This document shows, piece after piece, positions 29,372 through 37,405 of a stretch of 49,849 nt of DNA; within the stretch, counting starts at the first letter, position 1; each line of letters begins with the position of its first letter. The notes below the pieces were generated by a model. It saw only the letters and a program-made list of their open reading frames with translations. It was not told the DNA's origin and made no database searches. The translations under genes and the position numbers were made by a program. This DNA is from Bacilli bacterium (lineage in GTDB: Bacteria > Bacillota_I > Bacilli_A > RF39 > UBA660), in the NCBI GenBank assembly GCA_016283075.1, contig JAEEMF010000001.1, positions 1-49,849 of the forward strand, read 5' to 3'.

Positions 29372-30248
29372 TTAGTATTTCTTCCTCTATAAATAAATTT
29401 GCAGCCTTAGTAAGATTATTGTTTATCTTAACAATATTTATTTCCATTTTAGGTAAATTAACATCTATTTCCAATTTCTTAATTATTCCAGCATCTACTA
29501 AATAACCTACAGCATCCTCTACTACATATCCTACTCCTAAATTTCTTCTTACGGAGTCAATAATTAACTCTTCAGTACCGAATTCAAGAGTAATATTAAC
29601 ATTAAGAGAGTTCTCGTCAAATATCTTATTTATATTTTTTCTAAGAGAACTTCGAGATATAGGTAAAATAATATCTTCATTTTCTAAATCTTTTATAGTA
29701 GCGATATCATTATTATTTTTTGTTGAAGCTATAAAACAAGTATTAAGAGAGCAAACCGGTGTAACAGAAATATTGTTATATATAGTATCAATCGGAGATG
29801 AATCAATGACAAAATCTAATTTTCTTGCTTCTAATTGTTCCATCATTTGATTAGTAGACATATCAATTAATTCAATTTTAATTTTAGGATGTCTAGCTTT
29901 AAAACTATCAACTTTATTCATAAGATAATTTCTAACAATATGTGATTGAACACCTATAACCAATGTGCTATCTTCAACATCATTAACAGCCATCAAAGCT
30001 CTATTACATGAATAAAGCAGATCATTGGCCTCTTTTAAATAATTATATAATATTTCACCCGATTGTGTTAAAACAATACCTTTGTTTGCTCGAAAAAATA
30101 ATTTGACATTTAAATCTTCTTCAAGTTTTGACATACTCTTACTAATAGCAGGTTGTGAAACAAATAATTTATTTGATGCTTCCAAAAAACTTTTAGAACT
30201 TGCCACCTCATAAAATATTTTTAAAGAATTAAAGTTAATGTTATTCAT
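29361..30248 (-). CDS. LysR-family transcriptional regulator
   Basis: N-terminal HTH FNSLKIFYEVASSKSFLEASNKLFVSQPAISKSMSKLEEDLNVKLFFR. Confidence 0.93.
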   Translation of the reverse strand: MNNINFNSLKIFYEVASSKSFLEASNKLFVSQPAISKSMSKLEEDLNVKLFFRANKGIVLTQSGEILYNYLKEANDLLYSCNRALMAVNDVEDSTLVIGVQSHIVRNYLMNKVDSFKARHPKIKIELIDMSTNQMMEQLEARKLDFVIDSSPIDTIYNNISVTPVCSLNTCFIASTKNNNDIATIKDLENEDIILPISRSSLRKNINKIFDENSLNVNITLEFGTEELIIDSVRRNLGVGYVVEDAVGYLVDAGIIKKLEIDVNLPKMEINIVKINNNLTKAANLFIEEEILNEN

Positions 30249-30348
30249 ACATATCCCCCACTTTAAAAAGTATTATAATTTTTATTTGTTATAATGTCAA
30301 ATAATATTTTTTTATATTGTTATAACTTTTAGGAATAATAGGCTACAA

Positions 30349-30381
30349 AATAAATAAAAGGTAATTATCCTTTTATTTATT
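30349..30381 (-). terminator. Hairpin at the 3' end of the ITPA-like gene
   Basis: Perfect 13-bp AATAAATAAAAGG-N7-CCTTTTATTTATT. Confidence 0.65.
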
Positions 30382-30933
30382 GTTTTTCCCTAGCAAATAT
30401 TTTGCAATGTCATCATAAGCACTTGTATTCCATAACTTAAATCTTTCACTATCTGGAAAATGCGCCATGGTTTTATCATGACCTTCAGGTATAAAAATCG
30501 GATCAATTCTAAGCCCATATTTTCCACTTTTTCTTTTGGCAATAGAGCCTGGTGTAATGCAAGTAAATACTACTGGTTCTTTTCCATATTCACAATAAGC
30601 AAATGCTTCTTTATAATACGCAGTTCTATTTGTCTTGCCTTTCATTAATTTTAAAATACCTTCAGTACCAATTTGATTCATAACATCATGTGTGTATGGA
30701 CCTGGGAACCCTCCTAGTGCTTCTATAAAGAATCCAGTATCATTTTTTAAAACAGAACACTTTAATTTATCACTTGCTTCCTTAGCTGAATGCATTGCTA
30801 TTTCCTCTACTGAATCAGATTGGATTTCAATTGTATCCATTTTTTCATTGTCAACATCAATACCATATGGATTTAAAAACTGTCTTGCACTAATTAATTT
30901 TTTCATATTACCTGTAACTAAAATTACTTTCAT
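30373..30933 (-). CDS. Second Ham1/ITPA-family NTP pyrophosphatase
   Basis: VTGNMKKLISARQFL...KNDTGFFIEALGGFPGPYTHDV...KTNRTAYYKEAFAYCEYG. Confidence 0.82.
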   Translation of the reverse strand: MKVILVTGNMKKLISARQFLNPYGIDVDNEKMDTIEIQSDSVEEIAMHSAKEASDKLKCSVLKNDTGFFIEALGGFPGPYTHDVMNQIGTEGILKLMKGKTNRTAYYKEAFAYCEYGKEPVVFTCITPGSIAKRKSGKYGLRIDPIFIPEGHDKTMAHFPDSERFKLWNTSAYDDIAKYLLGKNNK

Positions 30934-30942
30934 TTTTTCCTC

Positions 30943-31560
30943 CTAATTATAAAAATTTTTCATAAAGTCCTTATTTTTTATTAATTTTAAACTTTTTGTT
31001 TTACCACTTTCGCTGCTTTCATAAATATCCATAAAATCACAATAAAGTTTTTCCATATTGTCTGTATAAGATATTAATAAATAATCGTATAAATCGATGC
31101 TTTTTTTAGTTTGTTCGATTCCTAATGAATATCGTTGTATCCCCCTATTGCCCATTCTTCTCAAAACTTCTTCTTTATTTGGTGGCAATATATATATCAA
31201 TGATGAATCAGGTCTAATATTTTTTAAAGAAACAGCACCTTGATACCCCATATTAAACAATATTTGTTTATCTTTTAATAATTCCAATGCTTTTTTCAAG
31301 GTCCCATAATAATTCCCATCATGTCTTACATATTGTATTAATTCATCATTATTTACATATTCGAAAAACTTTTCTTGCGTAATAAATTCAGTATTTCCAA
31401 CTTCTCCAATTCTACGTGGACGAGTAGTTATACCTGGCGCTTCCTCAAAAATTTTATTTTTCTTTTTTAAATACTCAATTAATTCTGTTTTACCAGCACC
31501 TGAAGGCCCTGATAAAACTATTGGTGAATAGCCTTCACATATAAGCATATTAATCACCAA
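30943..31560 (-). CDS. Guanylate kinase-like P-loop protein
   Basis: IVLSGPSGAGKTELIEYL, GITTRPRRIGEVGN, HDGNYYGTLKKAL. Confidence 0.8.
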   Translation of the reverse strand: MVINMLICEGYSPIVLSGPSGAGKTELIEYLKKKNKIFEEAPGITTRPRRIGEVGNTEFITQEKFFEYVNNDELIQYVRHDGNYYGTLKKALELLKDKQILFNMGYQGAVSLKNIRPDSSLIYILPPNKEEVLRRMGNRGIQRYSLGIEQTKKSIDLYDYLLISYTDNMEKLYCDFMDIYESSESGKTKSLKLIKNKDFMKNFYN

Positions 31561-32092
31561 AACTTTCTAAAGAATCACGTATATCTTCAACCCAAAAGAA
31601 ATGAACCCAACTATCTTTTTTTGACTCATAACCTGCATTAAATGTCATAATTGGATTATCGTTTTGAAAACTTTCATCAACAACCAATGCATAGAGATCG
31701 CTTGTATCTATATTCTTTTCTTTAAGATGTTTAATAACTCCCGATGATGTTTTACCTTTATATAATATATCATCAAAAATGATGAATTTTGTTTTCCCTG
31801 GTTCTATATATTCACTAATCAATTTAAATTCTCCATAGTCATGTGGAGTATCACTATTAGTCATTTTACATTGCATAAATGAAATATTTCTAAAATTTAG
31901 TAATTGTGAAACAGTTACTGCTAATGGCAATCCACCTCTTGCTATACCTAAAAAACCCAATGTAGGATCGTTAAGATCATATTTGTTTTTTATATCGTCT
32001 GCTATTTTTTTGCAGGCATTCATATACATATCATAATTAAAAATATTATCATCATTACATAATATTTTATCATTAATAAAAATTTTTTTCAT
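31550..32092 (-). CDS. Phosphoribosyltransferase-family protein
   Basis: GFLGIARGGLPLAV and PRPP-loop-like FIIFDDILYKGKTSSG; C-terminal SWVHFFWVED. Confidence 0.8.
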   Translation of the reverse strand: MKKIFINDKILCNDDNIFNYDMYMNACKKIADDIKNKYDLNDPTLGFLGIARGGLPLAVTVSQLLNFRNISFMQCKMTNSDTPHDYGEFKLISEYIEPGKTKFIIFDDILYKGKTSSGVIKHLKEKNIDTSDLYALVVDESFQNDNPIMTFNAGYESKKDSWVHFFWVEDIRDSLESFGD

Positions 32093-32766
32093 TATATCTC
32101 CTCGTTCTTTTTAAATTTTGATACATAATATAAAAATGGGGTATCTAGAAAAGCTATTATTATTTTGAAAATAATAGTAGTAATAGCCATTTCAATAACA
32201 TTTGCGAAAGGAATAACACCTAAATAAGCAATAACTACAAATATAATTGTATCTGATAATTGACTTACTATAGTGCTACCGTTATTACTAACCCATAATC
32301 TGTTATATTTATTTTTTAATATTTTATACATTCTAGCATCAATAAACTGACTTAGAATACAATTTATAAGACTTGCAATTGTTATTCTAGGCAAATAATT
32401 AAATACTATTTTTAATGATTCATTTGTCGTATCAACAGCACTCGGAACATATTGAAGAAACATACTCATCGATAAAGTAAATATAAGAAGTGTTAAAAAA
32501 CTAAAAATTATTGCTTTTCTCGCTTCTTTTTCACCATATATTTCACTAAGAATATCAGTTGTTAAAAAAATTGCACCATATGAAATATTACCTAGTGAAG
32601 TCGTCAAGCCAAACATATCTACTATTTTAATTGCTTGTATGTTACAAATTATAGTTGAAACACACATCCAAACAAATAATCCAACCCTTCCATATTTTTT
32701 ATAACAAGCACATGTAATTGAAAATGTGCCCAGCAAATAAATTGCTGAAATAAATAAATTAACCAT
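32092..32766 (-). CDS. VUT/YhhQ (DUF165)-family transporter, possible queuosine-precursor transporter
   Basis: GAIFLTTDILSEIYGEKEARKAI signature and multi-TM topology with SQFIDARMY...SNNGSTIVSQLSDTIIF. Confidence 0.85.
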   Translation of the reverse strand: MVNLFISAIYLLGTFSITCACYKKYGRVGLFVWMCVSTIICNIQAIKIVDMFGLTTSLGNISYGAIFLTTDILSEIYGEKEARKAIIFSFLTLLIFTLSMSMFLQYVPSAVDTTNESLKIVFNYLPRITIASLINCILSQFIDARMYKILKNKYNRLWVSNNGSTIVSQLSDTIIFVVIAYLGVIPFANVIEMAITTIIFKIIIAFLDTPFLYYVSKFKKNEEI

Positions 32767-33194
32767 ACTTTTTCCTCCTTATGCGTTTATTATATCTCGC
32801 AGATTAAAGAGTTAATCATACCGGTTTTTTATAATTATAATAAGAAATAGTTATTAAAATAATTTAATAAGAAAAAATAAAAAAATTGCATATCAACGAA
32901 TTTGACACACAATTTTATAAAAATCAAATATAAATATTTGGCATACACAGATAAATAAAAAGTTATACCAAATACCAATTTTTTTAAATAAACATATAGA
33001 TAATTAAACGGATTATAATATAATATTTTTTAATCAAAAACTTTTATAATTGTATAAGTATTTTTATATATTAAAATGATTTATACTAATATAATTAATT
33101 ATAATATCAATTTTAAAATATACATTATATTTATATCATTTCTATTATAAAAACAAGACATAATTTTTTTGTAAATAATAGATAAAATAATTTT

Positions 33195-33665
33195 TTATTT
33201 ATCTTTATTGATAATATGTTTAAATTCTGATGAATTAATCATATCTTTAACACATGCTGGTTGAATAGATAAATCTTTAACTTTATCTAAATCATACCAA
33301 GATTCATGTTCACCTGGGTGATCTAATACTTCGATATTATCAAAGTTTTTAAATGCTTTACCATTAACTTCATATAAGAATAAGTATTCATGATAATTTT
33401 TATTATCAAGAGAGAAGAAATTCTCAACAAGTCCTATTAACTTAGCATCTTCTTTAGAAACTTTAGTACCAGTTTCTTCTTCAATTTCTCTTATAAGTGC
33501 AGATAGACTATCTTCACCTGCTTCACATCTACCTCCAACTGGTACTAGATAATCAGTAAGATCATTTGCTTCTAATAAAACTTTACCTTCCTTTTTAATA
33601 AATGCACAGCATCGTACATTTAGTTTGTAGTCTCCTACCATTATACTTAAATCATTTTTTGCCAT
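33195..33665 (-). CDS. NUDIX hydrolase
   Basis: Nudix box GGRCEAGEDSLSALIREIEEETGTK. Confidence 0.9.
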   Translation of the reverse strand: MAKNDLSIMVGDYKLNVRCCAFIKKEGKVLLEANDLTDYLVPVGGRCEAGEDSLSALIREIEEETGTKVSKEDAKLIGLVENFFSLDNKNYHEYLFLYEVNGKAFKNFDNIEVLDHPGEHESWYDLDKVKDLSIQPACVKDMINSSEFKHIINKDK

Positions 33666-33695
33666 ACTAAAATCACCTTCCTATTTATTATAACA

Positions 33696-34181
33696 TTATA
33701 CTTGGTATAATTTATTAATGTTTTCTAATTCTTTATTTACTTTTTCTACTTCTTTTCTATCTCCTTCGATAGCTATTACATACATTTTTGGTTTAGAATA
33801 ATCATCTATTTCAAATGTAACATTGTTTTTCTTATAAACATATCTTGTACGTTTATTATCAGCACACAGTTTAAATTCTAAAGTGTCCAACATAGAATTA
33901 ATGAACTTTCTATTTGTATCATCTACTTTAATAGATAATGACTCTAATGAAATATTTAAATTTTCTTCTCTACTAGTAATATTTTTAAAATCAAAAGTTG
34001 TTTTTCTTCTTTCATTTACTACTGTAGTAGTAAGTCTTGCTATTACATTAGAAAGTTTTTCATTGTCATAAACCTTCCTATTTTGTAAGACAGCTGGTTC
34101 CTTTCTATAACCATTTTCCTCACAATAAGTGATATAAGGTTTTAAATTACTAACCTTATAACTATACTCGTATTCTTCCAT
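33696..34181 (-). CDS. CYTH-domain protein
   Basis: YEYSYKVSN start, RLTTTV, KTTFDFK, FEIDDY alternating charged strands typical of CYTH. Confidence 0.65.
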   Translation of the reverse strand: MEEYEYSYKVSNLKPYITYCEENGYRKEPAVLQNRKVYDNEKLSNVIARLTTTVVNERRKTTFDFKNITSREENLNISLESLSIKVDDTNRKFINSMLDTLEFKLCADNKRTRYVYKKNNVTFEIDDYSKPKMYVIAIEGDRKEVEKVNKELENINKLYQV

Positions 34182-34216
34182 AAAATTCCTCCCTTCTAAT
34201 TTTATAGAACAAAAAA

Positions 34217-34239
34217 AGTATAGGAAAAAAACCTATACT
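34217..34239 (-). terminator. Terminator of the rplU-prp-rpmA operon
   Basis: AGTATAGG-N7-CCTATACT followed by a minus-strand T7 tract. Confidence 0.8.
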
Positions 34240-34534
34240 ATTTTTCTGGATATACGCTTACTTGCTTTCTATCTTTTCCAACACGTTCAAATTTAACATA
34301 ACCAGATACTTTTGCATATACTGTATCATCTGATCCAATACCACAGTTAACACCTGGATAAATTTTTGTTCCACGTTGACGATATATAATAGATCCACCA
34401 GTAACAAATTCACCATCAGCAGCCTTTGCTCCTAATCTTTTAGCAATAGAGTCACGACCGTTTTTAGTTGAACCTTGTCCTTTTTTGTGGGCAAATAATT
34501 GAATATTTAACTCTAAAAACTTCATTGAGGACAC
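34238..34534 (-). CDS. rpmA: Ribosomal protein L27 with N-terminal Prp-cleaved extension
   Basis: [24 protein letters not shown]...[16 protein letters not shown]. Confidence 0.96.
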   Translation of the reverse strand: MSSMKFLELNIQLFAHKKGQGSTKNGRDSIAKRLGAKAADGEFVTGGSIIYRQRGTKIYPGVNCGIGSDDTVYAKVSGYVKFERVGKDRKQVSVYPEK

Positions 34535-34537
34535 CTC

Positions 34538-34843
34538 CTATATAATATTTATTTTAATGTTATTTTTATATTGCTCTTTTAATTCTGTTAATAAATCTAA
34601 CATATTATTAATAAGCAAGTCGATTACATTATCATGTAAATTAATAGTTATTTCTAAATCATCATCTTGAACATAACTAATTGCATCTTTGTTATATTTT
34701 AGTATTGCATTAACGCTTGTTATAACAATACTAGATGCTGCAGCACATACTATATCTTTACCATAATCATCATATCCTGCATGACCTGACATAGTAATTT
34801 TATTAATAGTGCTATCTTTTTTACTAATATTTACTTTTATCAT
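34538..34843 (-). CDS. prp: Ribosomal-processing cysteine protease Prp
   Basis: SGHAGYDDYGKDIVCAAASSIV with His/Cys pair; located between L21 and L27. Confidence 0.93.
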   Translation of the reverse strand: MIKVNISKKDSTINKITMSGHAGYDDYGKDIVCAAASSIVITSVNAILKYNKDAISYVQDDDLEITINLHDNVIDLLINNMLDLLTELKEQYKNNIKINII

Positions 34844-34846
34844 AAA

Positions 34847-35143
34847 TTATTTAATAGATGTAATTTCAATTTTAGTATATGGTTGACGATGACCTTGAGT
34901 TCTATGATAGTTTTTCTTTTGGTTGTATTTAAAGATTTTAATTTTTTTAGATTTACCATTTTTTAAAACTTTTGCTTTAACTTGAGCACCACTAACATAT
35001 GGGCGTCCAACAACACCGTTAGCCATTAAAACTTTATCGAAAACAACTTCTGAATCAGCTTCAGCATTTAATTTTTCTACATATAATACTGTACCAACTT
35101 CAGCAGTATATTGTTTTCCTCCTGTTTCGAATATTGCTGTCAT
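34847..35143 (-). CDS. rplU: Ribosomal protein L21
   Basis: [17 protein letters not shown]...[22 protein letters not shown]. True start at 35143 with AGGAGG; the track start adds 42 residues of translated leader. Confidence 0.96.
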   Translation of the reverse strand: MTAIFETGGKQYTAEVGTVLYVEKLNAEADSEVVFDKVLMANGVVGRPYVSGAQVKAKVLKNGKSKKIKIFKYNQKKNYHRTQGHRQPYTKIEITSIK

Positions 35144-35245
35144 TTTTATTCCTCCTATTCTCCAAGACTCGCCATTAAGGTGCATATTTGCTTTAAACCT
35201 TTTCTGCGCGGTTGTAGAGTAAGGCTCTACACGCAAACAATTATA
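35144..35245 (-). ncRNA. Putative L21 operon leader RNA
   Basis: Structured GC-richer leader: GTAGAG-CCTTA-CTCTAC hairpin (35206-35234 region), CCGCGCAGAA, then AGGAGG before rplU. Confidence 0.6.
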
Positions 35246-35285
35246 CAACAATAAATCCTTTATTGTCAACGGTTTTTATATAAAA

Positions 35286-36167
35286 TTACACTAATTTAAA
35301 CTCTCTTGAAATAATCCTCTCATCAGAGCAATATTTAATGACATAATCATTATTTTGCCTACAAATAATAATACCTACGGTCTTATTTTCAAAAGGAGTT
35401 TTCATATTCATATCAATGTAGTTCATATAAGTCATTATTTGGCCTGTATGTTCTTTCTTAAGTTCAGTTACTTTTAACTCCACTACAACGTAACATTTGT
35501 ATTTAATATTATATAAAAGAAGATCAATATAATTATATCTATCACCTATTTTAATTGGATATTCACTTCTTATATAAGTAAAACCATCCCCTAATTCATC
35601 TAAAAAGTTTTCTATATCTTCTAATATTATTTTTTTAAGCACTTTCTCTGAAATAAAAGTATAGCTATTACTTTTATTAATTATAATGGGATTCTTTACA
35701 AAATCAATTACATTTGATTCATCCTTATTTATTAAATTATTCTTTGTATTATCAGGTAATCGTTCGTACTCTCTATACTTTATTCTTTCACGTAATTGTC
35801 TTACTGATAAATTATTTAATTCAGAAATTTTTATATAGTACTGGAACTTATTATCGTCGAACCAAAGGATTTCGCAATAATGGCTCCAACTTAATTTGGC
35901 AGACAGTGTCTGCCATTTTTGAAACACTTTATATAGTTGTCTCATATTTCTTAGATTTCTTTGACTATATCCCTTTCCTAACTCTTTAGTTAATCTTATT
36001 GAATACTCTTTAATAATACCTTCTCCATACTTATTACCTGCATCTAATAAAAGTTTACCAACATTATAATAGGTATCCAGATCACTTTTGTTAATAGAAT
36101 AATGTTTAACTTTTCTATTAACTTCATTATTAATTAGTAAATTCTTAATTTCATTATAATAATTCAT
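35286..36167 (-). CDS. DUF1016 (YhcG-like) PDDEXK nuclease-family protein
   Basis: YGEGIIKEYSIRLTKELGKGYSQRNLRNMRQ, SWSHYCEIL, YNYIDLLLYN...CYVVVELKV. Confidence 0.88.
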   Translation of the reverse strand: MNYYNEIKNLLINNEVNRKVKHYSINKSDLDTYYNVGKLLLDAGNKYGEGIIKEYSIRLTKELGKGYSQRNLRNMRQLYKVFQKWQTLSAKLSWSHYCEILWFDDNKFQYYIKISELNNLSVRQLRERIKYREYERLPDNTKNNLINKDESNVIDFVKNPIIINKSNSYTFISEKVLKKIILEDIENFLDELGDGFTYIRSEYPIKIGDRYNYIDLLLYNIKYKCYVVVELKVTELKKEHTGQIMTYMNYIDMNMKTPFENKTVGIIICRQNNDYVIKYCSDERIISREFKLV

Positions 36168-36179
36168 ACATTACTCCTT

Positions 36180-36866
36180 TCACTTAATTATATTATTTTC
36201 ATAAAAACTATAGTATTTATCTTTGCCAATAATAATGTGATCTTCTACTGGAATATTAAATAGTTTACCTAGTTTAACAAGATTAGAAGTAGAATTTAAA
36301 TCTTCTTTACTTGGAAGAACATTACCGCTAGGATGGTTATGTATACAAATAATAGATGATGCGTTATATATACAGGCATACTTAAATACATCTCTAGGAT
36401 GTACCATACTGGCATTTACTGTTCCTTTAAATAATAATTTATCTTCGATTAATTTCTTAGAAGAATCTAGATATAATGCATAAAAAACTTCTTGTTTTAA
36501 ATCTTTTACTTTATTTGCATAACTTTCAAATATTATCTTAGGACTACTTAGTTTAGTACTAACTTTAACATCTTCAGACTGATACACTCTTCTTCCTAGT
36601 TCCATTGCTGATAATATAGTTACAGCTTTAGATACCCCTACTCCTTTAATAGAAACTAATTCTTTTAAAGTAATATCTTTTAAATTAGATATACTTCCTA
36701 TATATTTAAGAAGCGATAGAGATATATCTTTAACCGAAATACTCTTAGTACCAGTATTAAATAATATAGAAAGAAGTTCATCATTAGACAAACTACTAAC
36801 TCCTAAATTAACGAGTCTTTCTTTAGGTCTATCATTAATAGGAAGATCCTTTATTCTTACGTTCAT
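36180..36866 (-). CDS. radC: RadC-family JAB-domain protein
   Basis: RPKERLVNLG, GVGVSKAVTILSAMELGRR, HPRDVFKYA, CIHNHPSGNVLPSKEDL, DHIIIG. Confidence 0.94.
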   Translation of the reverse strand: MNVRIKDLPINDRPKERLVNLGVSSLSNDELLSILFNTGTKSISVKDISLSLLKYIGSISNLKDITLKELVSIKGVGVSKAVTILSAMELGRRVYQSEDVKVSTKLSSPKIIFESYANKVKDLKQEVFYALYLDSSKKLIEDKLLFKGTVNASMVHPRDVFKYACIYNASSIICIHNHPSGNVLPSKEDLNSTSNLVKLGKLFNIPVEDHIIIGKDKYYSFYENNIIK

Positions 36867-36886
36867 TTAATCACCTCATATATAAC

Positions 36887-36912
36887 ATACGAGATTAATA
36901 TGCCAATTTCCT
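36887..36912 (-). promoter_or_regulatory. Putative SigH/ComX-like promoter of radC
   Basis: Minus strand AGGAAAT-N12-CTCGTAT upstream of the radC ATG; same 12-mer as comEA. Confidence 0.55.
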
Positions 36913-36918
36913 TCAAAA

Positions 36919-36950
36919 AAAAATAGAATTTATTAAAAAATTCTATTTTT
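36919..36950 (-). terminator. Terminator
   Basis: Perfect 12-bp AAAAATAGAATT-N8-AATTCTATTTTT overlapping the NUDIX stop codon. Confidence 0.8.
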
Positions 36951-37392
36951 TATTATTAAACATATATATTTCTAAAGTATATTTTACTTCATTTGTTATA
37001 TTAGGATTATTTTTAATACTAGAAAGTGGTTCCCACTTATATGAATCATGCTCTGTTAGTATTATATTATTTATATTTTTTACCTTAATTGCAAAATTAT
37101 ACTGACGAGCTTTCTTACCACTGGATGAAAGATAATCAAATGTGTTTATAAAAGAAAGAACACTTTCTACATCAAGATTTGTTTCTTCTTTTACTTCTCT
37201 AATAAGAGCATCATAAATACTTTCGTTAGGTTCTAGATTACCACTTGGTAGTTCGTCTATACCTCCCATAAAATCATCTGACTTTCTAGTAAGTACTAGT
37301 ACTTTATCGTCATTTACTATTACAGCTCCTACAACATTTTTGATAATACCAACATCTTTTGATTTATTAAGTAATAAATCATAGAAATTCAT
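36943..37392 (-). CDS. NUDIX hydrolase
   Basis: Nudix box SGNLEPNESIYDALIREVKEETNLD; start at ATG 37392 with GGGGAGG. Confidence 0.88.
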   Translation of the reverse strand: MNFYDLLLNKSKDVGIIKNVVGAVIVNDDKVLVLTRKSDDFMGGIDELPSGNLEPNESIYDALIREVKEETNLDVESVLSFINTFDYLSSSGKKARQYNFAIKVKNINNIILTEHDSYKWEPLSSIKNNPNITNEVKYTLEIYMFNNKK

Positions 37393-37405
37393 AATATACC
37401 TCCCC

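Noticed and set aside
32767-32840. preQ1 or purine riboswitch ahead of the YhhQ-type transporter
   Set aside because: Checked because such transporters can be riboswitch-controlled; I could not identify the conserved preQ1-I pseudoknot elements or a purine aptamer by eye. A covariance-model search would be decisive.
35144-35269. N-terminal 42-residue extension of L21 in the ORF track
   Set aside because: Canonical L21 start with AGGAGG is at 35143; the upstream part is leader RNA.
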